This document shows, piece by piece, positions 36,801-45,501 of a DNA stretch of 64,000 nt (position 1 is its first letter; each line of letters starts with the position of its first letter). The notes beneath the pieces are model-generated. The model ran no database searches. It was given only the letters and a program-made list of their open reading frames with translations, and was not told where the DNA came from. The stretch is from an uncultured Bacteroidota bacterium (GTDB lineage: Bacteria; Bacteroidota; Rhodothermia; Rhodothermales; Salinibacteraceae): NCBI GenBank assembly GCA_913055845.1, contig CAJXKO010000004.1, positions 1 through 64,000 of the forward strand. The letters are read 5' to 3'. The translations under genes and the position numbers were made by a program.

Positions 36801-37217
36801 GTCTACATCTTGGACTTCGAAGGCGAACCGGCCCGCCCCCTCGAGGAGCGTCGGAAGCGGGAAAACGCACTGCGAGACGTGGCCGGCATGATCCGCTCTC
36901 TAGAGTACGCCGTTCTGGCTGCGTGGGAGGACCACACGGAAACCGATCCGGAATACACGGACTGGGTGAACGCGCTCCTCTACTGTGTGGAAACGACCTT
37001 CTTGAATGCCTACGACGATACGGCCGCGGACGCGCCGTTCCTCCCTGCCCGACCGGCCCGGGACTCTTTTCTGTGGGCCTTCCTCCTCGACAAAGCCCTG
37101 TACGAAGTTCGGTACGAACTCAACCACCGCCCCGACTGGGCGTGGCTTCCTCTTCATGGCCTCCGGCGGCTCTTGGGGGACCAGGTAACGGAAGCTCCCT
37201 CCCTGTCAGAATCGTAA
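33831..37217 (+). CDS. treS: Trehalose synthase-maltokinase fusion (TreS-Mak)
   Basis: A single 1128-aa protein joins two steps: TreS isomerises trehalose and maltose, and Mak phosphorylates maltose to maltose 1-phosphate for GlgE. The TreS part (about residues 1-560) starts WYKDAVIYELHVRSFYDSND and has the GH13 nucleophile D205 (GLRLDAVPYLF), acid E248 (LLAEANQWPED) and LRNHDELTLEM. The Mak part (about residues 600-1120) shows LLPEFIKKQRWFGAKGE at its start and the APH-like catalytic loop IHGDYHLGQLL (D978), then LDFEGEPARPLEERR. All catalytic residues seem intact. The fusion is common in bacteria with the GlgE pathway. Upstream is glgE; glgB follows after a 425-base gap. Confidence 0.96.
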   Translation: MSDDFLSDPRWYKDAVIYELHVRSFYDSNDDGYGDFQGLHEKLPYLESLGVNTLWLLPFLESPLKDDGYDTADYFKVLPIHGDLDDFQAFLDAAHSRGMRVITELVLNHTSDQHPWFQEARDPASDKHDWYVWSETDEKYEDVRVIFTDTEDSNWTWDRKAQKYYWHRFFSHQPDLNFDNPEVREKMKEVMFFWLDMGVDGLRLDAVPYLFEREGTNSENLPETIAYVKELRAAVEERYGPGKVLLAEANQWPEDTLPYFGEDAEGNSTGVQMAFNFPIMPRLYMALRRENRRPVVEMLDLTGGIPDDAQWALFLRNHDELTLEMVTDEERDYMYHEYAADDRFRINVGIRRRLTPLLGGERRRIELMTALLFSLKGSPVLYYGDEIGMGDDPFLGDRNGVRTPMQWSPDKNGGFSRAPHHKLFMPPINRGKYSYEFVNVEDAEQDPHSLLHFMRRLIALRQQHKKIFGRGSFELLPLENAAIFAFLREHEGEQILVVANLSRFSQSAHLPARGDLEGMAPVELFSQSAFPPIGDDDYHLTVGPHHFYWFKLVPEEDVQRDHSRQSGLQPVEVEANGRTRPVLPVAEGLQNLLVPTMAQRRGPEQLESLLPEFIKKQRWFGAKGEVIESVSIEDAVRLQSDPAIYLSVLEVELETDTSFYTLPLMAAPEADAASVLEERPDATVAWLEVDDTGERRLVYDATVDPAFWSTLFRWWKQGSRGRSLKGVYTAEPSQAATNDEPTNIELLTGEQSNTSALINGDYFAKLYRRLEEGPNPEKELLEHLTGVGFKFSPRLHGTIHFQRQYRQYTLGVFQEALSVDTDAWTYALDSTMHFLDRVQNSPFPREQAQSSSLPDVLDDWTVDRSGAETVPVWLEEVAPEMVSFARTLGVRTAEMHRALFRAEAEDLHPIDAPPDAGAELRDRLRSEMADTRALLDRQSPLGARETLPPEAAWDKADELLSSLGSVSGQHKRIRIHGDYHLGQLLRAEGDVYILDFEGEPARPLEERRKRENALRDVAGMIRSLEYAVLAAWEDHTETDPEYTDWVNALLYCVETTFLNAYDDTAADAPFLPARPARDSFLWAFLLDKALYEVRYELNHRPDWAWLPLHGLRRLLGDQVTEAPSLSES

Positions 37218-37642
37218 CTCTCCCCCAGTCCAGGAGGAGGCCCCATGCCCCTCGTGGACGACGAAAGGGAGCCCTTTTCGCCGTCTCCCAGGATTCAAGA
37301 CCCTTCAGAGTCCATTGACCGGGCGGCTCGTCGCTTCAGACAATCTCGACAGTTCAAGGGGGGAGCCCTTCGCCCAGGTCCAGGATAGTCGGTCCTGGAA
37401 GCTCACTGCGTGACCGATTCGGCCAGATTGTTTCTGAACAAGACTGTCGACTCGGTTTCTCTACACCCCCCGGTCCAGTGCGGTACGGCCCCCGTTAGGC
37501 ACCCGGCAGCGAAGGTTACAGTGAGCGCCCGCCCCGGAACTCTACGTCGGAGTCGTTGACACGCTTCGCACGCAACGCTTATGTTCTGGACGCAAACGCA
37601 AGAACGTTCTACATTTCTCCGCTCTCCGGTCCGGCCCTACAC
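37218..37642 (+). other. Intergenic region between treS-mak and glgB
   Basis: I see no coding sequence in these 425 bases. A weak stem, CCAGGA (37380-37385) with TCCTGG (37393-37398), lacks a T-tract. A promoter-like pair lies at 37556-37585. Frames crossing this region lack protein-like composition. The length suggests glgB has its own promoter rather than relying on glgE/treS read-through. Confidence 0.5.
37556..37585 (+). promoter_or_regulatory. Candidate sigma70-like promoter for glgB
   Basis: TTGACA (37556-37561, a perfect -35 match) is followed after 18 bases by TATGTT (37580-37585, 4 of 6). It lies 58 bases upstream of the chosen glgB ATG. The open frame starts within this region at a TTG, which is another reason to prefer the downstream ATG. 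Confidence 0.45.
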
Positions 37643-39511
37643 ATGCCCCACCTCACCGACGACGACATCTACTATTGGAACGAAGGCACCCATACCCATA
37701 GCTACGAACGGCTGGGCGCCCACCCAAACCAGCAGGGCACCTGGTTTGCCGTCTGGGCGCCGAACGCCGACCGGGTGGAGGTAACGGGCGATTTCAACGA
37801 CTGGACCTTCGGCGCTGATATACTGGAGCGCCGCGAGGGCGGGCTCTGGGAGGGATACGTCCGCGGCGCCAAACCGGGCCAGAAATACAAGTATCACCTC
37901 CACGCCGACGGCGAGTGGGTGGACCGGACGGACCCTTACGCCTTCCAGATGGAGGCCCCTTCTCAAAACACCTACGAGGGCCTCTCCGCCGTCATCCAGG
38001 ATCTCGACACCTACACGTGGAACGATGCAGACTGGATGGAACACCGGGACGGACCGGGGGGACTGAACGGGCCGCTCTCGATCTACGAAGTGCACCTCGG
38101 CTCCTGGCGTCATAAAGAACACGGCCAGTCCCTGAGTTACCGGGAGGTGGCCGAGCCGCTGGCCGACCACGTCGAGAACCTCGGGTTCACGCACGTCGAG
38201 TTTCTCCCCCTCGCCGAGCACCCGTACTACGGCTCGTGGGGCTACCAAATCCTTGGCTACTACGCGCCCACCTTCCGCTACGGCGACCCAGAAGGGCTCA
38301 TGCACCTCATCGATACCCTCCACCAGCGCGGCATCGGGGTGATCATGGACTGGGTGCCGGGACACTTCGCCACCGACCCGCAGGGTCTTACGTACTTCGA
38401 CCGCTCGCACCTCTTTGAGTACGAGGACCCGCGCATGCGGGAGCATCCGGACTGGGGCACGCGGGTGTTCGACTTCGGCAAAAACGGCGTCCGCAACTTC
38501 CTCCTCTCCAACGCGCTGTTCTGGATGGACAAGTACCACGTGGATGGCCTGCGCGTCGACGCGGTGGCCTCCATGCTGTACCGCGACTACTCACGAGAAG
38601 GTGACTGGGCGCCAAACGTCCACGGCGGCCGCGAAAACCTGGAGGCGATCAGTCTCCTGCAAGACACCAATGAACACATCTACAAGGAGTACCCCGGCGC
38701 CATTACACTGGCGGAAGAGTCGACGGCCTGGCCGGGCGTGACGACGCCCACCGAGCACGGCGGCCTCGGCTTCCTCTACAAGTGGAACATGGGGTGGATG
38801 CACGACACGCTCACATACGCGAGCAAGGAACCCGTCCACCGCAAATACCACCACGGCGACCTCACCTGGACGCTGAGCTGGGCCTTCTCCGAGAACTACA
38901 CGCTCCCCCTCTCCCACGACGAGGTCGTGCACGGCAAAAACTCGCTCTGGGGCAAGATGCCGGGCGACGACTGGCAGAAGGCAGCCAACCTGCGCCTCCT
39001 CTACGCCCACATGTTTGGTCACCCCGGCAAGAAGCTCCTCTTCATGGGTTGCGAGTTCGGGCAGTACCACGAATGGAATCACGATCAAGAGCTCGAATGG
39101 TGGCTCACGGAACAGCCGCTCCACGAGGGACTCATGGAATGGCTTGGCGATTTGAACCACCTCTACCAGAATGGACCCGCCCTCTGGAACGACCACGAAG
39201 ACGGCTTTGAGTGGATTTCCTACGACGACCGCGAGAACAGTGTGCTGACCTACCAGCGCACGGGCCATGACGAGTCGCTCATCTTCGTGCTCAACTTTAC
39301 GCCCGTCGTTCGCGAAAACTACCGAATCGGGGTGCCCTACGCAGGATCGTGGCACGAACGGCTCAATAGTGACAGCGAGGCCTACGGTGGAAGCAACGTC
39401 GGCAACGCGGGGGGCGTCCATAGCGACAACATCGGACAGCACGGCCATCCCCACTCTCTTGAGTTGACGCTCCCTCCCCTTGGAGCCCTCATCCTAAAAC
39501 CGACCCCGTAG
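37643..39511 (+). CDS. glgB: 1,4-alpha-glucan branching enzyme GlgB
   Basis: GlgB introduces alpha-1,6 branches. The ATG at 37643 gives 622 aa starting [20 protein letters not shown]. It is the shorter form with one N-terminal CBM48 domain ([20 protein letters not shown]) instead of two. The GH13 barrel contains [18 protein letters not shown], nucleophile D306 ([20 protein letters not shown]) and [10 protein letters not shown] with the catalytic Glu at 358/359. [20 protein letters not shown] is diagnostic of branching enzymes. Typical C-terminal amylase domain residues follow. It completes the GlgE pathway cluster and is preceded by its own candidate promoter. Confidence 0.97.
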   Translation: MPHLTDDDIYYWNEGTHTHSYERLGAHPNQQGTWFAVWAPNADRVEVTGDFNDWTFGADILERREGGLWEGYVRGAKPGQKYKYHLHADGEWVDRTDPYAFQMEAPSQNTYEGLSAVIQDLDTYTWNDADWMEHRDGPGGLNGPLSIYEVHLGSWRHKEHGQSLSYREVAEPLADHVENLGFTHVEFLPLAEHPYYGSWGYQILGYYAPTFRYGDPEGLMHLIDTLHQRGIGVIMDWVPGHFATDPQGLTYFDRSHLFEYEDPRMREHPDWGTRVFDFGKNGVRNFLLSNALFWMDKYHVDGLRVDAVASMLYRDYSREGDWAPNVHGGRENLEAISLLQDTNEHIYKEYPGAITLAEESTAWPGVTTPTEHGGLGFLYKWNMGWMHDTLTYASKEPVHRKYHHGDLTWTLSWAFSENYTLPLSHDEVVHGKNSLWGKMPGDDWQKAANLRLLYAHMFGHPGKKLLFMGCEFGQYHEWNHDQELEWWLTEQPLHEGLMEWLGDLNHLYQNGPALWNDHEDGFEWISYDDRENSVLTYQRTGHDESLIFVLNFTPVVRENYRIGVPYAGSWHERLNSDSEAYGGSNVGNAGGVHSDNIGQHGHPHSLELTLPPLGALILKPTP

Positions 39512-39624
39512 GCCGCGTGAGGGCTCGTCGACGCCCATTGGTCCTCCCTCTGCCACCGCCTCGGGGACAGGGAGTGAGCCCATTCCTTCCCACCTCGATT
39601 TAACACCTTCTGGACGTTCGGCCA

Positions 39625-39653
39625 TTGACGAACTGGTGAGATGCCCTTATTTA
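39625..39653 (+). promoter_or_regulatory. Candidate promoter of the lipoprotein/TonB receptor operon
   Basis: TTGACG (39625-39630) is followed after 17 bases by TATTTA (39648-39653). The -10 element is weak by consensus but lies inside the palindrome at 39647-39669, so a repressor there would block it. The next start codon is at 39694. Confidence 0.4.
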
Positions 39654-39669
39654 GAAGTGATCTAAATAA
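39647..39669. promoter_or_regulatory. Perfect palindrome upstream of the TonB receptor operon (metal-regulator-like operator)
   Basis: TTATTTAGA (39647-39655), spacer AGTGA and TCTAAATAA (39661-39669) make a 23-bp site with perfect 9-bp arms. The AT-rich TTTAGA...TCTAAA core is of the kind bound by DtxR/MntR-type or Fur-like repressors, but the exact regulator cannot be named from the sequence. It overlaps the candidate -10 and precedes FecA-like uptake genes. Confidence 0.6.
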
Positions 39670-39693
39670 TCAGGAATCACCGTCAGCGTTCGC

Positions 39694-39936
39694 ATGGACC
39701 GTTTGCTTGCCCGCCGTGCCCTGTTGGTCGGACTTGGAGCGTTGCTTTTTCTACTCATCGTTCTCCCGGCTTGCTCAGACGATCCCGTGCTAGGGCCGTC
39801 CGACGGGACCTCGGACGGGGGCGGGAGCTACAGTAGCATCAATCGTCTTGCTCCCCCGGCCAGCGCTGTTGACTCAAGCCAGTCCGAGGCCTCGTCGAGG
39901 CCAGAGAGTGCGGGCGCCAATCCGGAGCGCTTCTGA
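39694..39936 (+). CDS. Small lipoprotein, unknown function
   Basis: The 80-aa protein begins MDRLLARRALLVGLGALLFL and continues LIVLPACSDDP: a charged N-terminus, a hydrophobic stretch and a lipobox LPAC with lipidated Cys at about residue 27. The mature part is about 53 residues, Ser- and Pro-rich and likely disordered. It is the first gene after the palindromic operator and lies 49 bases before the TonB receptor gene, so it is probably co-regulated with it. I recognise no family. Confidence 0.7.
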   Translation: MDRLLARRALLVGLGALLFLLIVLPACSDDPVLGPSDGTSDGGGSYSSINRLAPPASAVDSSQSEASSRPESAGANPERF

Positions 39937-39985
39937 CCACCCCGTCACGCCTTTTTCGCGTATTTATTGAGTTCTATCATCCTGC

Positions 39986-42544
39986 ATGCGCTTCGTTCGT
40001 CTTCTTCTCCTTTCCGTCTTTGTATTTGGTCTAAATTGCGGTCTCGTCCTCGGGCAAGATGGGTCCACGGGGCAGATCAAGGGGCGTGTCGTGGCCGCGG
40101 ATGACGGATCCCCTCTCACCGACGCAACGGTCGGAATTGAGGGAAGCGATCGCCCACAGGGCACTGTGACTGGCATCGACGGCCGGTTTGTCCTCCAGAA
40201 TCTACCAGCCGGCCGCACGGCCCTCCAGGTCCGTCACGTCGGCTACGTCACCCGTTCGCGTACCGTGCAGGTCCGGGCCGGACAGACAACCCGGGTCACC
40301 ATCGAGCTGCCGAGCGCGACCGTGGAACTGGCCGGCCTCGAGATCACCGGTGCCACGCGTAGCGCCCGGACGGCCATTCCCGGCGCAGCCTCGAAGGTGG
40401 ACGCCGCCGCCCTGGAGCAGATGGATCCCATTGGCACTCAGGCAGCGCTCAAGCACGTGCCCGGTGTCTACGGACTGACCGACGACGGCATGACCCAAAC
40501 CCGCATGTCGGTGGGCATACGAGGTCTCCAGCCACGCCGCACGCAGCGTGTGCTCGTGATGGAGGATGGCATGCCCATTCAGCCCGCCCCGTACGTCTTC
40601 TCGCCGCTCTACTACAACCCCCCCATCGAGCGGATTGAGGAGATTGAAGTGATTAAGGGCAGCTCCACGATCCGGCATGGCCCGCAGACGATGGCCGGGG
40701 TGATCAACTACGTCACTAGTCGTCCACAACGTCGTGCCCTGGGCGGGACCATCGAGGTAACCCCCGGCACGAACGGGTACGTGAGCACCTTCGGTGAACT
40801 CGGGGGATTTGGGACCGACGACGTGCGGCCACAGGTGCAACTCCTCTACAAGCGTGGCGACGGCTTCCGGCAGAACAATGACTTCCAACAGTTCAACGGA
40901 ACCGCGAAGCTACAGGCCGACCTCGGAGACAGCCGGTCGCTTTACGTAAAGGCCAATGTCGACTATGAGCGCCTGAATGCCACGTACACAGGCCTCACGC
41001 CCTACACCTTCGATACTGACCCCGATTTCAACCCGAAAGACGACGATCTCTACGAGATCTACCGGGCGTCGCTGGGCACGATCTACAACCGCCGCTATAG
41101 CGACGCCGTACAGGGCACGACGCGGCTCTACGCCAATATCTTCCACCGCCCCTGGTGGCGGGAAAAAGATGTTTTCGTGGATGCCGATGCGTACCAGAAC
41201 CCAAACATAGACGCCGAGCCGGTTCCCGTGAACACGCCGGGCCCGCTCATGCGCGTGGGAATTAGCGACGCTGTGGAGGGCAACTTCACGCTCGACGACG
41301 CGCCGTACTTCGGGAATGTGCGAACCTTCTACGTCGGCGGGGTCGAGCACTCACTTGGCATCCAGCATGATCTTTTGGGGCAGGCCGCCGACCTGGAACT
41401 GGGCGGCCGCCTGCACTGGGAGCGATTCCGGGACGACCGCAAAATCAGCGACGAGGTGGGCGTGCGGGAGGGCGTCTTCTTCCAGGGCGACGTGTCTGAT
41501 CCCGACCCCGTGACGATCATCGGGGGAAGCTCCGTCTACGAGACGCGAGCCCTCTCGCTCTACGCACTGGAGGACGTACAGTGGGGCCCGCTGCGCCTCT
41601 CCCCCGGGTTCCGGCTGGAGATCTTCGAGCAGTCACGCATCGATCGCCTCAACGGCAGCCAGTACCGCGACCAGATGAGCGTGGTCCCCCTTCCCCGCCT
41701 CGGCTTCAACTGGAACCTGGGCACCGCAGACCTGGGCCCCCGTCTGGGTGCGAGCAACGTTCGGCTCTTCGGGGGCGTGCACCGCGGCTACACCCCTCCT
41801 TCTAGCGCCACCTTCGCCATCGTCGGTTTCGATCCGCCCAGCGCCACCGGCCAGGGCGACGGAGGGTTTGACTTGAAGGCCGAGAAGAGCTGGAATTCGG
41901 AGCTGGGCGTACGGGGCCGCTCCGACGCGGGACAGTTTGAGTTCACCGGTTTCTACCTCTACGTGGAAGACTTGGTGGGCGGTCGCACTCGCTTCCAGCA
42001 AAATCTGGGCGTGGTCCAGAGCTACGGCCTAGAGGCCCAGACGACGATCGCGGGCGGCACCTTTGCCGGGCCCTTGCCCACGCTCAACGTGTCGTACACC
42101 TACCTGCAGTCGGAGGTGGTGGAGGGCATCATATCGAGCGCCATCGACGGATCGCCCGAGGACATCAGCGGCAACGAACTGCCGGCGGCCCCCACCCACA
42201 CCGCCACGGTGGGCCTCTCGAAAACGTTCTCGGAGATCGGGTTCACCGTATCCACCGACCTTAGCTACACGGGCCGCTTTTACACCGACCTCGAAAACTT
42301 AGAGACCACGAACAACAGGGGGGAGCGGGGGCCTGTGCCCGCCCACACAGTGCTCGATGCCGGGGCGACCTACGAGTACTCCGATGCCCTTAGCATCCAG
42401 TTGACCGCCAAGAACCTGACGGACAACGTCTTCATCGGCTCCCGGCTGCACTCCAATCCCAGCCAGCCGAGTGCCAACCTCAGCACCGGCATCATTCCGG
42501 GCGCCCGCCGTCAACTCAATCTCTCGATTCAGTACGAATTCTAA
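39986..42544 (+). CDS. TonB-dependent receptor, FecA-like, with N-terminal carboxypeptidase-regulatory domain
   Basis: This outer-membrane transporter (852 aa) has a signal peptide (ending GLVLGQDG). A CarboxypepD_reg-like domain follows (TGQIKGRVVAADDGSPLTDA to about residue 115). The plug domain starts near ALEQMDPIGTQAALKHVPGV and contains VLVMEDGMPIQPAPYV and IEVIKGSSTIRHGPQTMAGV. The barrel makes up the rest and ends LNLSIQYEF with a C-terminal Phe. Plug residues are closest to FecA-type siderophore or citrate receptors. It sits behind a lipoprotein gene and palindromic operator and ahead of a DUF4856 lipoprotein, an arrangement that suggests iron or another metal as cargo. Substrate is inferred, not shown. 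Confidence 0.93.
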   Translation: MRFVRLLLLSVFVFGLNCGLVLGQDGSTGQIKGRVVAADDGSPLTDATVGIEGSDRPQGTVTGIDGRFVLQNLPAGRTALQVRHVGYVTRSRTVQVRAGQTTRVTIELPSATVELAGLEITGATRSARTAIPGAASKVDAAALEQMDPIGTQAALKHVPGVYGLTDDGMTQTRMSVGIRGLQPRRTQRVLVMEDGMPIQPAPYVFSPLYYNPPIERIEEIEVIKGSSTIRHGPQTMAGVINYVTSRPQRRALGGTIEVTPGTNGYVSTFGELGGFGTDDVRPQVQLLYKRGDGFRQNNDFQQFNGTAKLQADLGDSRSLYVKANVDYERLNATYTGLTPYTFDTDPDFNPKDDDLYEIYRASLGTIYNRRYSDAVQGTTRLYANIFHRPWWREKDVFVDADAYQNPNIDAEPVPVNTPGPLMRVGISDAVEGNFTLDDAPYFGNVRTFYVGGVEHSLGIQHDLLGQAADLELGGRLHWERFRDDRKISDEVGVREGVFFQGDVSDPDPVTIIGGSSVYETRALSLYALEDVQWGPLRLSPGFRLEIFEQSRIDRLNGSQYRDQMSVVPLPRLGFNWNLGTADLGPRLGASNVRLFGGVHRGYTPPSSATFAIVGFDPPSATGQGDGGFDLKAEKSWNSELGVRGRSDAGQFEFTGFYLYVEDLVGGRTRFQQNLGVVQSYGLEAQTTIAGGTFAGPLPTLNVSYTYLQSEVVEGIISSAIDGSPEDISGNELPAAPTHTATVGLSKTFSEIGFTVSTDLSYTGRFYTDLENLETTNNRGERGPVPAHTVLDAGATYEYSDALSIQLTAKNLTDNVFIGSRLHSNPSQPSANLSTGIIPGARRQLNLSIQYEF

Positions 42545-42624
42545 CCCTCACGCACTTGCCCTCCGCGCTCTGGAGTGCAAGGCACGCTTTCACTCTGACC
42601 ACTCACAACAACGCGAACGCCTCA

Positions 42625-43863
42625 ATGCGACCTTCCCTCCTTCGCCACACACGCACTTTCATCCTCCCACTGCTCGCCATCGGGCTGGTCCTAACGGGCT
42701 GCGATAGCACCGGCTCAAATGGAGGCAATGGAGACAACGGCACTACCACCTTCGAATACCCGTCCAGCAATTACGGGGCGGAGACCGTCACCAATTTGCT
42801 GGCGTTTGATCTCGGCGTCCGAGTCGGAAACGCATCCGAGACCTCCGAAAGCACACTCCTCAACCTGTACACGGGCAACAGCAACGACGAGCCGATCCGT
42901 GCGGCCCAGAACCTCACGACCGAGGGGCAAAGCGTCTACGGCGACATCGCAAGCAACGTGAACCTCTCGTCGCTGGTCTCCAAAGACGACCTCGTGAGGG
43001 GCAATCAGCTGGACCCGCAGGACACGCCCAACGATGGGGCGGCCGTCAATACGGATGAGTTGCTTCGGGAGTACTTCCGGAAAGCCGGTGTGGAAGACTC
43101 ATCCCGAACCTCGAACGGCATTGTTCTGAGCCAATTCGCCGAGAAGATGCTGCTAGGAACCCCCATCTACGGGCAGGGCGCAGCCCTCTTGAGAGACTTC
43201 GCCAGTGGAAGCGTGTCCTCGAACCAGGCCGAGCAGTGGGACGCGGCCTTTGGCTACTTCGGCTTCCCGCGCACCCTGGAGCCTTTTCTTGACTACAGTG
43301 GGGGCACTGAAGGACTGGCCGGCGGAAACGTCGCGCGTGACGTCGACAGCAACGGCTCTGTGGACCTCACGAGCGAGTACGTCCACACCTGGGCCAGCTA
43401 CGCAATCGAGCGGTCCGCCGCGGCCGCGAACAACGACAGCCCCAATGACTTCGCCCGCCGGGCGTTCGAGGCGCTTCGTCAGGGCCGTGAGGACATCGAA
43501 AATGGCGACGATCCCGCCGACCACGCCCAGACGGCCTTGGAGGCCTGGGAGGCGACGGTGGCAGTCAACGTGATCCACTACATCAACTCCATGGAAAGCA
43601 ACCTGGAGGGAGTAAGTGGAGAGCTCGGGCAGGGCGATGTCGGAGAAGATGCCTGGGGCGAGGCCAAGGCGTTTGCCTGGGGCCTACAGTTCTACAGCGA
43701 CAAGCTTAATGACTCCCAGCTGAACGACATCCTGGAGGACATCGGCAACGATCCACCGTACGGTGAGAAGACGGCGTCGGGGTACGCGAGCGACCTTGCG
43801 GATGCGACGCAGATCATCCAGGATGCCTATGGCTTCAACTCCAGCAATGTGGAAGCCTGGTAG
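42625..43863 (+). CDS. DUF4856-family lipoprotein
   Basis: The ATG at 42625 gives 412 aa. The N-terminus MRPSLLRHTRTFILPLLAIG, then LVLTGCDSTGSNGG, has a clear lipobox (LTGC). A low-complexity Gly/Asn linker is followed by an alpha-helical domain with FEYPSSNYGAETVTNLLAFD and WDAAFGYFGFPRTLEPFLDY, which I match to DUF4856, a family found beside TonB receptors in Bacteroidota and thought to be imelysin-like in fold. It probably helps in metal or haem acquisition at the cell surface or periplasm. It is 80 bases after the TonB receptor gene in the same direction. Confidence 0.82.
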   Translation: MRPSLLRHTRTFILPLLAIGLVLTGCDSTGSNGGNGDNGTTTFEYPSSNYGAETVTNLLAFDLGVRVGNASETSESTLLNLYTGNSNDEPIRAAQNLTTEGQSVYGDIASNVNLSSLVSKDDLVRGNQLDPQDTPNDGAAVNTDELLREYFRKAGVEDSSRTSNGIVLSQFAEKMLLGTPIYGQGAALLRDFASGSVSSNQAEQWDAAFGYFGFPRTLEPFLDYSGGTEGLAGGNVARDVDSNGSVDLTSEYVHTWASYAIERSAAAANNDSPNDFARRAFEALRQGREDIENGDDPADHAQTALEAWEATVAVNVIHYINSMESNLEGVSGELGQGDVGEDAWGEAKAFAWGLQFYSDKLNDSQLNDILEDIGNDPPYGEKTASGYASDLADATQIIQDAYGFNSSNVEAW

Positions 43864-43992
43864 TAGTGCCTGCGCCTCCATACGGATCACGCGGTGCGTT
43901 TACCGGTGATGCCTGTCCAATGGCCCCTCTTCCGCGCCGGCGGGGGAGGGGCGTTGGCGGTTAGTTTGGATCTTTCGTCCCCTTTTGCGCCC

Positions 43993-45501
43993 ATGTCCTC
44001 CATACCTTCCCCTGTTCTTTCGGCCCCTCAGCGGGAGTGGCGCGACGTCGTCCGGAGTCCGTCAGGCCAGTGGATCGCCTGGGGCGCGCTGGTGATTGGG
44101 TGTATGGCGAGTCGCCTGGCCACGACCATCACGTACATCGAGGACCCCGATAGCCTGCGCTTCGCACTCAGCGTGGCGGACAGCTACGATGTGGCGGCGC
44201 TACAACCCCACTTTCCAGGGTACCCCGTCTTTTGGGCCGCGGTGAAGCTGCTCTCCCTTCCCACCGGCTCATTCAGCACAAGCTTCTCGGTCGTCGGCGG
44301 GCTCGCCACGGCTGGCCTCGTGTGGGGACTGCTGCGACTGTGGGAAATGCCCCTCCGCTCGGTGGAGGGCGCGACGCTGGCGGGGGTGGTCACTCTGAAT
44401 CCCCTTCTGTGGCTACTGGGCAACCGGTACATGCCCGACCTCTTGGGAACGGCCGGAGCGGTGGCCGCACTGGCTTTGCTGGTCCGGGCGCTCCCCCTCA
44501 GCCACCGTGAACGAATGAACGAGCCGGCCGCCCTGGCCGGGATCATGCTCACGGGCCTACTGGCCGGACTCCGGCTCTCGTACCTTCCGCTCGTGTTTGT
44601 CCCGACGCTCCTGGTGCTATGGCACTCGCGGCATCCCGGGCAGCTCGTGGCGGCCGGCCTGGCCAGCGTGGCGGTTTGGCTCGTGCCTATGGTCCTGGAT
44701 ACGGGCCTTTGGACGTTGATCGATGTGGCGTGGGCGCAGACAACCGGGCACTTTACCGACTTTGGCGGCACGGTGCAGACAGAATCGGACCTCGGTCGCC
44801 GCGTGGCTGGCACCCTGCAGGGCCTGTGGGCCGACGGGCTGGGCGGCTGGTGGCCCGGCCGTCACCCGCTCACGGGCGTGGTGGGGGCGAGCGTACTCGG
44901 CCTTGGCGGACTCGGGGCTTGGCGGCTGGGCCGAGGGGGCGCGTGGCGTCGACCGCGTGTCTGGCTCGTCATCCTCTGCGCGCTTGTGTACGGAGGCTGG
45001 ATGTTCTTCTTCCAGAACGTGGTTCACAAGAGCCGTCACGTGCTGCCGCTCCTGGCACTGCTTCTGCCCCTACTGGCCTTGGGCGCGTCGTTCCTGTGGC
45101 GACACCGGTCCGGGGTCTTTCAGGGCGCGCTGTGTGGGGCAGCGGCCGCCTACGCAGCCGTCACGCTCGTCCTCGTCACTCAACACCTGGAGCCCACAGC
45201 GATCGCGCAGGCGAAGCAGTTCGTGGAGGCCCGAGCAGCGCAGCCCGGGCCCACGCGGGTCGCGTCGGTGCCACTCGTCAACACCTACCTGCGGACCCAG
45301 GAGGTGGACACCCAGTTTCTCTCGATCGAGGACTCGGCCGACGTGCACCGTCTGCGGCGAGCCGAAACCGGACGCACCCTCGTCGTCGGCACCTACGCCT
45401 CGCTCCTGAGACGCTCTCCCAGTCACACCCGAACATTTTACCACAACCCACACGTCAATCGCATGTGGCCCAAGGTGACTGTTTATGTCTATGAACACTA
45501 A
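43993..45501 (+). CDS. GT-C-type integral membrane glycosyltransferase-like protein
   Basis: The ATG at 43993 gives 502 aa with about ten hydrophobic helices. The first extracytoplasmic loop has TYIEDPDSLRFALSVADSYD and PHFPGYPVFWAAVKLLS, reminiscent of the acidic catalytic loop of GT-C/GT39-like enzymes, which use polyprenol-linked sugars. Several membrane-helix Gly/Leu-rich segments follow (LLPLLALGASFLW). The C-terminal ~110 residues are soluble. A GTG at 43894 would extend the frame but adds non-family residues. The last 17 bases overlap the FAD oxidoreductase gene, so the two are translationally coupled and may act on the same glycolipid or pigment. Confidence 0.7.
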   Translation: MSSIPSPVLSAPQREWRDVVRSPSGQWIAWGALVIGCMASRLATTITYIEDPDSLRFALSVADSYDVAALQPHFPGYPVFWAAVKLLSLPTGSFSTSFSVVGGLATAGLVWGLLRLWEMPLRSVEGATLAGVVTLNPLLWLLGNRYMPDLLGTAGAVAALALLVRALPLSHRERMNEPAALAGIMLTGLLAGLRLSYLPLVFVPTLLVLWHSRHPGQLVAAGLASVAVWLVPMVLDTGLWTLIDVAWAQTTGHFTDFGGTVQTESDLGRRVAGTLQGLWADGLGGWWPGRHPLTGVVGASVLGLGGLGAWRLGRGGAWRRPRVWLVILCALVYGGWMFFFQNVVHKSRHVLPLLALLLPLLALGASFLWRHRSGVFQGALCGAAAAYAAVTLVLVTQHLEPTAIAQAKQFVEARAAQPGPTRVASVPLVNTYLRTQEVDTQFLSIEDSADVHRLRRAETGRTLVVGTYASLLRRSPSHTRTFYHNPHVNRMWPKVTVYVYEH

